Source of the DNA: Acidimicrobiales bacterium
Lineage (GTDB): Bacteria; Actinomycetota; Acidimicrobiia; Acidimicrobiales; RAAP-2
Assembly (NCBI GenBank): GCA_017883135.1
Contig: JADGOE010000002.1
Location: 36,580 to 100,579 of the forward strand
Length of the DNA stretch: 64,000 nucleotides
Direction of reading: 5' to 3'
This document shows positions 7,449 through 17,972 of the stretch, piece by piece; the first letter of the stretch is position 1; each line of letters begins with the position of its first letter. Under the pieces are notes generated by a model that did no database searches, had not been told where the DNA came from, and worked only from the letters and a program-made list of their open reading frames with translations. The position numbers and the translations under genes are program-made.

Positions 7449-10400
7449 TTGTTCCGTCCGGTTCCCACCGACGCCGATTTCACCGTCCTCGAAGCCGAGG
7501 AGCTGGCTCGATGGAGCGAGCATCGCGTCTTCGAGCGCTCCATCGAGCTCCGGGTAGGGGCTGAGCCCTGGGTCTTCTATGAGGGTCCCCCGACGGCCAA
7601 CGGCCGGCCCGGGCTTCACCACGTCTGGGCCCGGGTCTACAAGGACCTGTTCTGCCGGTACCGGACCATGCGGGGCTATTCGGTCCCCCGCAAGGCCGGC
7701 TGGGACACCCACGGACTGCCGGTCGAGGTCGAGGTCGAAAAGCAGCTGGGCATCACCGCCAAGCGACAGATCGAAGAGGACGTGGGCATCGCCGAGTTCA
7801 CCCGGCTCTGCCGCGCGTCGGTCCGCAACTACGTGGACGAGTGGAAGGACCTGACCGAGCGCATCGGGTACTGGATCGACATCGACGCCGCCTACTGGAC
7901 GTTCTCGCCCGAGTACGTCGAGTCGGTGTGGTGGAACCTCAAGAGCCTCTGGGATCAGGGCCTGCTCTACGAGGACATCAAGGTCGTTCCCTACTGCCCT
8001 CGCTGTGGCACCGCGCTGAGCAGTCACGAGTTGGGTCAGCCCGACGTCTACCGGGAGGTGGAGGACGAGTCGGCCTACGTCCTGTTCCCGTTGCGGGACG
8101 AGGGAGATGCCGCCGAGCGCGTGCGCGCCGGTATCGGCCGGAGCTCGCTCGACGGGCTGGCCCTGGTGGCCTGGACCACGACCCCGTGGACTTTGCTGTC
8201 CAACACCGGCGCCGCGGTCGGGCCCGACCTCGAGTACGCCGTCGTCGGAGACGTCATCGTTGCCGCCGACCTGGTGGAGCGGGTGTTCGGCGAGGGAACC
8301 GTCGTCGGGCACACCGTGCCCGGGCGCGACCTGGTCGGCCTCCGCTACGACCGGCCGTTCGATGATGTGGAGCCGGCACCGGGGTCCGCCGGCCGAGACG
8401 GGTGGCGGGTGGTCGCCGGAGCGTTCGTGGAGGCTGACGAAGGGACCGGCATCGTCCACCTCGCCCCCGCCTTCGGCGAGATCGACCGCCAGGTGGGGCG
8501 CGAGAACGAACTTCCCACCCTCAACCCGGTGGGGCCCGACGGGTGCTTCACCGACGCGGTGGCATGGCTGGCCGGCCAGTCCGTTCGCGACACCAACGGC
8601 ACCGTCAACGATCGCCTCGAGGCGGCCGGGCGCTTGTTCCGCCGCCATCGACACGTCCACCCGTACCCGCACTGTTGGAGGTGCGGCACCGCCCTCATCT
8701 ACTGGGGCAAGCCCAGCTGGTACATCAAGACGTCCGACCGCAAGGCCGAACTGGTCGCCCAGAACCAGACCATCGGGTGGCATCCCGAGCACATCCGAGA
8801 CGGGCGGATGGGGGAGTGGCTGTCCAACAACGTCGACTGGGCGCTCTCCCGCGACCGCTTCTGGGGCACCCCGCTCCCGATCTGGAGATGCGACGAGGGC
8901 CATACCCACTGCGTGGGATCGTTGGCCGAGCTCTCCGATCTGGTGGGAGGTGACGTGTCGGACGTGGACCCCCACCGGCCGGACATCGATGCCGTCACGT
9001 TTCCTTGCAGCGAGTGCTCCGCCATGCCGGTGGCGGGTTCCGCCTCAGGGTCCGCCGCAGGGTCCGCCGAATCGGTCATGCGCCGGGTGGAGCCGGTCAT
9101 CGACGCCTGGTTCGACTCGGGCTCGATGCCCTCGGCCCAGTGGGGCTATCCGTTGGCCGAAGGATCGGCGGAGCAGTTCGTCTATCCGGCGGACTTCATC
9201 TGCGAGGCCATCGACCAGACCCGCGGGTGGTTCTACTCGCTGCTGGCGGTCAACACCCTGGTGCGGGAGTCCACCCCCTACCGCAACGTGCTCTGCCTCG
9301 GGCACATCGTGGATGCCGACGGTCGCAAGATGTCCAAGAGCGTCGGAAATGTCATCGACCCGTGGGAGATCCTGTCCACCCGGGGCGCGGACCCACTCCG
9401 CTGGTGGATGTTCTCCCAGGGCTCTCCCTGGACGCCGACCCGGGTCAGCTTCGAAGTGATCGATGCGGCGATGCGGGACTCGCTGCTGACGCTGTGGAAC
9501 ACCTGGTCGTTCTTTACCACCTACGCCTCGTTGAACGGCTTCGATCCGTCCAACCCCGCCGTCCCCGCGCCCGAGGACCGGTCGGTCCTCGACCGGTGGA
9601 TGCGGTCGCGCCTGTACGCAACGGTGGCCGTCGCCACCGAGGCACTCGACGGTTACGAGCCGTTCCCAGCAGCCACCGCCATCGCCGAGCTCATCGACGA
9701 TGTCTCGAACTGGTACGTGCGTCGCAGCCGACGTCGCTTCTGGCGCACCGATCCTGACGCCGACCCGGCCGATTCGTTGGGAGCCCAGGCCACCCTGCAC
9801 GAAGTGCTGGTGACGCTGTCCAGTCTGATGGCGCCGCTGTGCCCGTTCGTAGCCGACCGGATGTGGCGTGACCTCACCGGCGCCGCCGAGGACGACTCGG
9901 TCCATCTGGCCGACTGGCCCCTCGCTCGGCCGGAGGCGCTCGACCCCGCACTCGACGAAGGGATGGCCCTGGCCCGACGCCTGTCGTCGCTGGGTCGTGC
10001 CGCCCGTTCCGAGGCCGGGGTGAAGGTGCGCCAGCCGCTGGCACGCGCCTTGGTCTACCTGCCTCCCGGCAGCCCGACGCCGCCTCCGGGCATCGTGGAG
10101 GACGAGCTGAACGTGGACCTGGTGGAGGCCACCGGCGAGCTCGGCGAGGTGCTGGCCTACGAGTTGGTTCCCAACTTCAAACTGCTCGGTCCACGGATCG
10201 GGGCGCGGGTCCAGCAGCTGCGGGCGGCGATGAGCTCGGTGGACGGAGTGGCGGCCGCGGCCGACCTGGCAGCCGGCCGACCGGTCGTCGTGCAGCTCGA
10301 CGATGGATCGATCGAGCTCAGCGGGGAGGAGATCGAGCTGCGGGTGCGGGCACAGCCCGGTTTTGTAGTGTCGCGGGACGGGGCCGAGGTGGTGGCGCTC

Positions 10401-10685
10401 GACCTCACCCTCGACGAGGGACTGCGACGGCGCGGCCTCGCGCGTGAAGTGATCAGGAACGTCCAGGACCTTCGCAAGGCCACCGGCCTGGAGGTGTCGG
10501 ATTGGATCCACCTCCACCTGGTCGGCCTCGACGACGTCGCACCGCTGTTCGACCTGATCGGCCGCGAGGTCCTTGCCCGCTCCGTCGCCACCGGGCCGCC
10601 GGACGGTGCCGAGGTGGGCACGACCCTCGAGTTCGACGACGGGGAGACGGTGCGGGAGGCGACGGCGTGGGTGGTCAAGGCATGA
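7449..10685 (+). CDS. ileS: isoleucine--tRNA ligase
   Basis: Class I aminoacyl-tRNA synthetase charging tRNA-Ile; cytoplasmic and essential; 1078 residues. The HIGH motif is represented by GLHH (about residues 55-58, in the actinobacterial context PTANGRPGLHHVW) and the KMSKS motif is intact in DGRKMSKSVGN near residue 626. WDTHGLPVEVEVE and the cysteine pair YCPRCGTALSSHE are also present, as in the long archaeal/eukaryotic-type IleS found in actinobacteria. The start is a TTG at 7449 with GAGGGAG seven bases upstream; the track ORF extends backward into the fpg region with low-complexity sequence. It diverges from fpg across 190 bp. No T-box leader was found. Confidence 0.95.
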   Translation: MFRPVPTDADFTVLEAEELARWSEHRVFERSIELRVGAEPWVFYEGPPTANGRPGLHHVWARVYKDLFCRYRTMRGYSVPRKAGWDTHGLPVEVEVEKQLGITAKRQIEEDVGIAEFTRLCRASVRNYVDEWKDLTERIGYWIDIDAAYWTFSPEYVESVWWNLKSLWDQGLLYEDIKVVPYCPRCGTALSSHELGQPDVYREVEDESAYVLFPLRDEGDAAERVRAGIGRSSLDGLALVAWTTTPWTLLSNTGAAVGPDLEYAVVGDVIVAADLVERVFGEGTVVGHTVPGRDLVGLRYDRPFDDVEPAPGSAGRDGWRVVAGAFVEADEGTGIVHLAPAFGEIDRQVGRENELPTLNPVGPDGCFTDAVAWLAGQSVRDTNGTVNDRLEAAGRLFRRHRHVHPYPHCWRCGTALIYWGKPSWYIKTSDRKAELVAQNQTIGWHPEHIRDGRMGEWLSNNVDWALSRDRFWGTPLPIWRCDEGHTHCVGSLAELSDLVGGDVSDVDPHRPDIDAVTFPCSECSAMPVAGSASGSAAGSAESVMRRVEPVIDAWFDSGSMPSAQWGYPLAEGSAEQFVYPADFICEAIDQTRGWFYSLLAVNTLVRESTPYRNVLCLGHIVDADGRKMSKSVGNVIDPWEILSTRGADPLRWWMFSQGSPWTPTRVSFEVIDAAMRDSLLTLWNTWSFFTTYASLNGFDPSNPAVPAPEDRSVLDRWMRSRLYATVAVATEALDGYEPFPAATAIAELIDDVSNWYVRRSRRRFWRTDPDADPADSLGAQATLHEVLVTLSSLMAPLCPFVADRMWRDLTGAAEDDSVHLADWPLARPEALDPALDEGMALARRLSSLGRAARSEAGVKVRQPLARALVYLPPGSPTPPPGIVEDELNVDLVEATGELGEVLAYELVPNFKLLGPRIGARVQQLRAAMSSVDGVAAAADLAAGRPVVVQLDDGSIELSGEEIELRVRAQPGFVVSRDGAEVVALDLTLDEGLRRRGLAREVIRNVQDLRKATGLEVSDWIHLHLVGLDDVAPLFDLIGREVLARSVATGPPDGAEVGTTLEFDDGETVREATAWVVKA

Positions 10686-10701
10686 ACCTGGGTGGCGCGC
10701 G

Positions 10702-12258
10702 ATGACGGGTGCGGGTGCGGGGGAACAGTACGTGCTGGCGGTCGACTTGGGCACCGGGGGGCCGAAGGTGGCGGTGGTGTCGACCGGTGGCCGGATCGTC
10801 GCCCATGCAGCCGAGCCGGTCGCTCTCCACCTCCTCGACGGCGGGGGGGCGGAACAGGATCCGCACGAATGGTGGTCCGCCATCTGTGCTGCCGCCGGCC
10901 GGGCGCTGTCCGATGCGGCGGTGCCGAGCGAGGACCTGATCGGGGTGGGATGCACCTCCCAGTGGTCCGGGACGGTCGCCGTCGGTGCCGACGGGACCCC
11001 GCTCATGCGCTCGATCATCTGGATGGACTCGCGGGGGAACGAGGCCATCCGCAAGGTTGCCGGCGGCCCGGTCAACGTCATCGGCTACGACCCGCGAAAG
11101 ATCCTCCGATGGGTGCAGGTGACCGGGGGTGCGCCCGGGCTGTCGGGAAAGGACCCGGTATCCCACATCCTGTTCATCCGAGATGCGTTCCCCGACGTCT
11201 ACCGGGACACGGCCACCTTCCTCGAGCCGGTCGACTACCTCAACCTCAAGCTGACGGGGCGCACCTGCGCCTCGTTCGACTCGATCGCGGCCCACTGGGT
11301 GACAGACAATCGCACCATCGGCAGGGTCGTCTACGACGAGCGTCTGCTTGCGATCACCGGCCTCGAGCGCTCCAAGCTCCCTGACCTCGTGCCACCCGGC
11401 TCCATCGTGGGTGACCTGACCGCGGAGGCCGCGGCCGACCTGGGCGTGCCGGAAGGGCTGCCGGTGGCGGTGGGATCGGGTGACGTGCACTCCGCCGTGT
11501 TCGGCTCGGGTGCGGTGGCGGACTTCGAGGCCCACCTCTACATCGGCACCTCGTCGTGGATATCCGGCCACGTCCCGTTCAAGAAGACCGCTCCGACCAG
11601 CAACGTGGCCTCCATCCCTGCTGCGCTGCCCGGCAAGTACCTGATCGCCGACGAGCACGAGACGGCGGGGGCCTGTCTGACGTTCCTGCGGGACAACCTG
11701 GGGTTCGCCGACGACTTCGAAGCGATGAACGCCATGGTCGACTCGGTGGCGCCAGGCAGCGGTCGGGTGTTGTTCACCCCGTGGTTGAACGGCGAGCGGT
11801 CCCCGGTGGACGACCATACCGTTCGGGGCGGGTTCCACAACTTGTCGTTGACCACGTCGCGCCCCCAGATGGTCCGGGCCGTCTACGAGGGCGTGGCGTT
11901 CAACTCACGATGGCTGCTCGAGGCGGTGGAGCGCTTTGCGGGCTGCCGGTTCGAGTCATTGGCCTTCATCGGCGGCGGCGCCAGCTCCGAGCAGTGGTGT
12001 CAGATCCACGCCGACATCCTCGGTCGCGAGATCCGCCAGGTGGCCGAGCCGGTGCTTGCCAACGTGCGGGGTGCGGCCCTCATCACCTTGCTGGCCCTGG
12101 GCCGGGTGACCGTCGAGCAGATCCCGGCCATGGTCGAGGTCAGGCGGACGTTCACCCCTGACCGGTCGGCCGCACCCGAGTACGACCTGTTGTTCGCCGA
12201 GTTCGTGGCGCTGTACAAGCAGACCAAGGGCATCTTCAAGCGGCTGAACAGGTTCTGA
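10702..12258 (+). CDS. FGGY-family carbohydrate kinase (xylulokinase-like)
   Basis: ATP-dependent sugar or polyol kinase, 518 residues from the ATG at 10702. The N-terminal phosphate-1 motif is YVLAVDLGTGGPKVAVV. The first FGGY domain has WMDSRGNEAIRK, the second has VAVGSGDVHSAVFGSGAV and the FIGGGASSEQWCQIHADILGREI block that forms the adenosine site. A downstream kinase would normally sit with a transporter or isomerase; none is present, so the substrate (xylulose, ribulose, glycerol or another) cannot be assigned. It follows ileS by 16 bases and could be read through from it. Confidence 0.88.
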   Translation: MTGAGAGEQYVLAVDLGTGGPKVAVVSTGGRIVAHAAEPVALHLLDGGGAEQDPHEWWSAICAAAGRALSDAAVPSEDLIGVGCTSQWSGTVAVGADGTPLMRSIIWMDSRGNEAIRKVAGGPVNVIGYDPRKILRWVQVTGGAPGLSGKDPVSHILFIRDAFPDVYRDTATFLEPVDYLNLKLTGRTCASFDSIAAHWVTDNRTIGRVVYDERLLAITGLERSKLPDLVPPGSIVGDLTAEAAADLGVPEGLPVAVGSGDVHSAVFGSGAVADFEAHLYIGTSSWISGHVPFKKTAPTSNVASIPAALPGKYLIADEHETAGACLTFLRDNLGFADDFEAMNAMVDSVAPGSGRVLFTPWLNGERSPVDDHTVRGGFHNLSLTTSRPQMVRAVYEGVAFNSRWLLEAVERFAGCRFESLAFIGGGASSEQWCQIHADILGREIRQVAEPVLANVRGAALITLLALGRVTVEQIPAMVEVRRTFTPDRSAAPEYDLLFAEFVALYKQTKGIFKRLNRF

Positions 12259-12261
12259 GGG

Positions 12262-12293
12262 TCAGCCGCCCGGCGAATCAGCCGCCCGGCGAA
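12262..12293. repeat. perfect 2 x 16-bp tandem repeat
   Basis: The 16-mer tcagccgcccggcgaa is repeated head to tail. It spans the stop codon of the minus-strand methyltransferase gene (tca at 12278-12280), so the stop and last codons were duplicated. The repeat lies in the gap between that gene and the converging FGGY kinase. Confidence 0.85.
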
Positions 12294-12982
12294 CGGGTCG
12301 TGCCGACGAAGAGCAGGTCGAAGGCGATCGTGTGGAGTGCGGTCGGTGACGAGGACCAACTGTTCTTCCGGTCGAGCCAGTACCCGAAGGTGGGGAAGAG
12401 CTGGGTGATCCGGCGGCTGGGGATCCGGATCACGTGGAGGACCAGGGCGAGGTAGTACGCGGCGATGTAGCCCAAGGCCTCGAACGTCCCGCCGAAGACC
12501 TCGACCTCCCCGTCTTCGAAGACGCCCGAACAGAGCTGCTTCAATCCTTCTGCGGTGTAGCGCCAGTAGTCGTGGTCGTCGTGGCGGGGGACGGTCGAGG
12601 GCACGGACACGATCACCGTCCCGCCGGGCTTGAGGATTCGGCCGAGCTCCTCGACCACGGCGTGTGGTTGCGGGACGTGTTCCAGAAGCTCGAGGGAGAG
12701 CACGGTGTCGACTGAGTGGTCGGCGATGGGGAGCCTGGCCGCATCGGAGGCGAAGTCGACGTTGGAGAGCACCCGCAGGTCGGTGGCCAGGTACCGGCAG
12801 GAGCAGTCGGGCTCGAACCTCCGCACCACCCCGCAGCCCACGTTGACCACGATGGCATCTTCGGGAAGCCGCTCGAGGTGTTCGTTGATGAACCGGTCGC
12901 GCCGGGTGATGGCGCCGTTCTTGCCTCCGCCGCCGGACGAGGAGAGGAGCCTCCCCAGATAGCCGTTCGCTTGCTTGGACAC
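12278..12982 (-). CDS. class I SAM-dependent methyltransferase (type 11)
   Basis: Small-molecule methyltransferase of the Methyltransf_11 fold, 234 residues from the GTG at 12982. SAM-binding motif I is VVNVGCGVV, the acidic end of the second strand YLATDLR, then ARLPIADHSVDTVLSLELLEHV and the post-motif LKPGGTVIVSVPS. The C-terminal half (DYWRYTAEGLKQL) resembles methyltransferases of sugar or lipid modification. The track start at 13078 has a better ribosome-binding sequence (AGGTGAG) but adds 32 poorly protein-like residues, so the start is uncertain. Convergent with the FGGY kinase. Substrate unknown. Confidence 0.8.
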   Translation of the reverse strand: MSKQANGYLGRLLSSSGGGGKNGAITRRDRFINEHLERLPEDAIVVNVGCGVVRRFEPDCSCRYLATDLRVLSNVDFASDAARLPIADHSVDTVLSLELLEHVPQPHAVVEELGRILKPGGTVIVSVPSTVPRHDDHDYWRYTAEGLKQLCSGVFEDGEVEVFGGTFEALGYIAAYYLALVLHVIRIPSRRITQLFPTFGYWLDRKNSWSSSPTALHTIAFDLLFVGTTRSPGG

Positions 12983-13152
12983 CGGACAACACTCCGCTTC
13001 GGATAGGCCGACGCTCGGACCACGGCCCGGGGCAAGGAGGATCGTAACCTCGGGCGAACCTGGTCCCCGACAGGACATGCCTCACCTGCTGCGCGCCCAG
13101 GTCCTGGTGGTGCGCGTCGCGGGTCCCGGCGGCCCGGGTCGATCCTCAGGAT

Positions 13153-13184
13153 CGCATCATGATGCGTAGGAGTGATGTTATGAT
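13153..13184 (+). promoter_or_regulatory. vapBC promoter with 14-bp operator palindrome
   Basis: CGCATCATGATGCG (13153-13166) is a perfect palindrome at the -35 position, and TATGAT (13179-13184) is a near-consensus -10 box six bases before the antitoxin ATG. VapB/RHH antitoxins normally repress their own promoter through such palindromes. There is no Shine-Dalgarno sequence, so the transcript should be leaderless. Confidence 0.65.
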
Positions 13185-13190
13185 GACCAC

Positions 13191-13454
13191 ATGCGTACGA
13201 CGGTCAACATCGATGACCACCTGCTGGCCGAGGCGAAGGTCGTGGCCGCTCGAGGGCATCGCTCGCTCGGTCGGGTGATCGACGACGCCCTGCGGGTGAT
13301 GTTGGCCGAGCGGTCGGCGCCCCTGTCGGAGCCGGTGCGGGTGGTACTGCCCACCGACGGCGGCACCGGTGTGCAGCCCGGCGTCGACCTCGAGGACAAG
13401 GAGTCCCTCGCCGAGCTGCTCGGGGAGAACTCACCGTTCGATGCTGCTCGTTGA
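13191..13454 (+). CDS. VapB-like antitoxin (ribbon-helix-helix)
   Basis: An 87-residue antitoxin. The N-terminus MRTTVNIDDHLLAEAKVVAA is a typical ribbon-helix-helix strand-helix pattern, followed by LGRVIDDALRVML; the acidic C-terminus (DLEDKESLAELLGENSPFD) would wrap the toxin active site. It overlaps the PIN toxin ORF by 14 bp, the usual antitoxin-first arrangement. Expected to neutralise the toxin and repress the shared promoter through the palindrome at 13153-13166. Confidence 0.85.
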   Translation: MRTTVNIDDHLLAEAKVVAARGHRSLGRVIDDALRVMLAERSAPLSEPVRVVLPTDGGTGVQPGVDLEDKESLAELLGENSPFDAAR

Positions 13455-13872
13455 CGTCAACCTCCTCGTCTATGCCCGACGGGAGGAAAGCATCCGGCAT
13501 CACGAGTACCGGCAGTGGCTCGAGGAGTGCCTCGGCGGTTCCGAACCGGTCGGAGTCAGCGAGCTCGTGCTGAGCGGGTTCCTCCGGATCGTGACCAATC
13601 ACCGGATCTACAAGGACCCGACTCCGATGAGCGCCGCGATCGAGTTCTGTGAGGTGGTGCTGGCCGCCCCCGCGGCGACGCCGGTTCGCCCGGGGCCGCG
13701 GCACTGGCCCCTCTTCGTCGACCTGTGTAGCCGGGCCGGTGCCAAGGGCAACCTGGTGCCGGACGCGTACCTAGCTGCTCTGGCGCTCGAGCACGGCGCC
13801 ACGCTGGTGACCGCAGATCGCGGGTTCCACCGGTACCCTGACGTCCGCGTGCATCATCCGCTGGGGAGTTGA
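13441..13872 (+). CDS. VapC-like PIN-domain ribonuclease toxin
   Basis: A 143-residue PIN-domain RNase; members typically cleave tRNA or rRNA in a magnesium-dependent reaction. The start is the ATG at 13441 (MLLVDVNLLVYA), not the track start at 13369. The acidic catalytic set is visible: Asp5 in LLVDVN, Glu in VGVSELVLSGFLRI, Asp in GNLVPDAYLAALALEHG and Asp in TLVTADRGFHRYPDV. The TNHRIYKDPTP segment and the length match the VapC clade with an RHH antitoxin. Its last 19 bp overlap the converging TetR gene. Appears intact. Confidence 0.87.
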   Translation: MLLVDVNLLVYARREESIRHHEYRQWLEECLGGSEPVGVSELVLSGFLRIVTNHRIYKDPTPMSAAIEFCEVVLAAPAATPVRPGPRHWPLFVDLCSRAGAKGNLVPDAYLAALALEHGATLVTADRGFHRYPDVRVHHPLGS

Positions 13873-14480
13873 GCCCCCCGACCGCCGCCGCGGCCCGAGC
13901 CTGAGGGCGGCGGCCCTGAGCCCCGCCTCACCTTGCGCATGCGGTCGAGATAGCCCTCGACCATCGATTCGACCGCAGCGAAGTCCGCGTCGATCTCCCG
14001 CTTGGACCTCGAACCGAACCGACCTCCCGCTTCGCTGCCGGCAAAGCCGAGGACGACCGTGCTGATGACCCGCTCGGTGCGGGCCACGTCGGGCTCGGCG
14101 ATCCCAGCCTCACGAAGGGCCCGGTAGACGGCGTCTCGCACCGTGAGAGCGCCGGTCGTCGCTGCCGGTCGTTGGAGCAGCAGGGCAAAGACGGCGGGGT
14201 GGCGCTGCGCGGTGCCGCGGATCGCCTGGGCCATCCACCGCAGACGTTCGCGCCAGGCCATCGTCTCCGGTGGCAGGGGAACATCGGTAAGGAGGAGTTC
14301 GACCAGGCCGTCCAAGAGGTCGGCCTTGTTGGCCACGTGCCGGTAGAGCGCCATCGGCGTGACCCCCCCCAGGCTCCGCGCCACTCCCTGCATGGTCACC
14401 GCTCTGAGCCCGCTCTCATCGGCGAGGAGCAACCCGGCCTCCAGCACCGACGAACGGTCGATCTGGAGCGGACGTCCCAT
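13854..14480 (-). CDS. TetR-family transcriptional regulator
   Basis: A 208-residue one-component repressor. The N-terminal helix-turn-helix runs through VLEAGLLLADESGLRAVTMQGVARSLGGVTPMALYRHV; the remaining helices (from WRERLRWMAQAIRGTAQRHPAV) match the TetR_C ligand domain of drug- or metabolite-sensing members. The C-terminal tail is Gly/Pro/Ser-rich and disordered. The gene diverges from the ATP-grasp gene across an AT-rich 190-bp region with inverted repeats, so autoregulation and control of the ATP-grasp gene are plausible. Ligand unknown. Confidence 0.88.
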   Translation of the reverse strand: MGRPLQIDRSSVLEAGLLLADESGLRAVTMQGVARSLGGVTPMALYRHVANKADLLDGLVELLLTDVPLPPETMAWRERLRWMAQAIRGTAQRHPAVFALLLQRPAATTGALTVRDAVYRALREAGIAEPDVARTERVISTVVLGFAGSEAGGRFGSRSKREIDADFAAVESMVEGYLDRMRKVRRGSGPPPSGSGRGGGRGAQLPSG

Positions 14481-14511
14481 CCGACAAGTGTTTCATCTGC
14501 TCAGGAGATTT

Positions 14512-14556
14512 GTATACGGGTTATGTATATATTGTATGTGTAAGACATATAGTTAT
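14512..14556. promoter_or_regulatory. AT-rich divergent promoter/operator region
   Basis: The stretch gtatacgggttatgtatata continuing to gacatatagttat is far more AT-rich than its surroundings. It contains GTATAC and the inverted repeat TATGT-gtaag-ACATA. Its position between the tetR start (14480) and the ATP-grasp start (14673) makes it the likely TetR operator, but I cannot define the exact site. Confidence 0.45.
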
Positions 14557-14575
14557 TTCCGAAGTGAAAGGCAAT

Positions 14576-14608
14576 GCGCCGGCGTTCCGGCTAGCGCCGG
14601 CGTTCCGG
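14576..14608. repeat. 15-bp direct repeat
   Basis: gcgccggcgttccgg occurs at 14576-14590 and again at 14594-14608, separated by cta. It lies in the 5' leader of the ATP-grasp gene; each unit is itself partly palindromic (gccggc). Function unknown. Confidence 0.75.
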
Positions 14609-14672
14609 GCGACCAGGGCGGGGCCGGCGCACCGGGCGGTCGAGGTGCTCCGGTCGAGACAGGGGACCAGCA

Positions 14673-17760
<3,088 letters not shown>

Positions 17761-17790
17761 TAGCGGGCGAACGCGATGTGGCGCTCGCCG

Positions 17791-17829
17791 TTAGGTAAGA
17801 AGGAGTTCCGAGGTCGACGCTACGTACAT
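17791..17829 (-). CDS. leuL: leuA leader peptide MYVASTSELLLT
   Basis: A 12-codon ORF not in the track as its own entry. GGAAGG stands four bases before its ATG. The codons before Thr-stop are CTC CTT CTT, three leucines in a row using codons that are uncommon in this GC-rich genome. Ribosome stalling at these codons under leucine shortage would let the leader avoid the terminator at 17729-17760, as in classical leu operon attenuation. An in-frame ATG four codons upstream (MEGI-) lacks a ribosome site. Confidence 0.82.
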   Translation of the reverse strand: MYVASTSELLLT

Positions 17830-17839
17830 GATGCCTTCC

Positions 17840-17868
17840 ATGGTGCCAGGACCGCCTCGGCACGTCAA
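17840..17868 (-). promoter_or_regulatory. leuA promoter
   Basis: Minus-strand TTGACG (17868-17863), a 17-base spacer and CACCAT (17845-17840). Transcription would begin just before the leader peptide's ribosome site. The -35 is good and the -10 weak; placement is supported by the leader gene immediately downstream. Confidence 0.5.
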
Positions 17869-17972
17869 GGGCACGGCTCTGGTGCGGTGCGCGGGCGAGG
17901 CCTCTGACGGCGCGGTGCAGTAGCGGTGGAGCAGGGACGTGACCGGGGTGCGTCCGGGGTGCGACCGACGGT

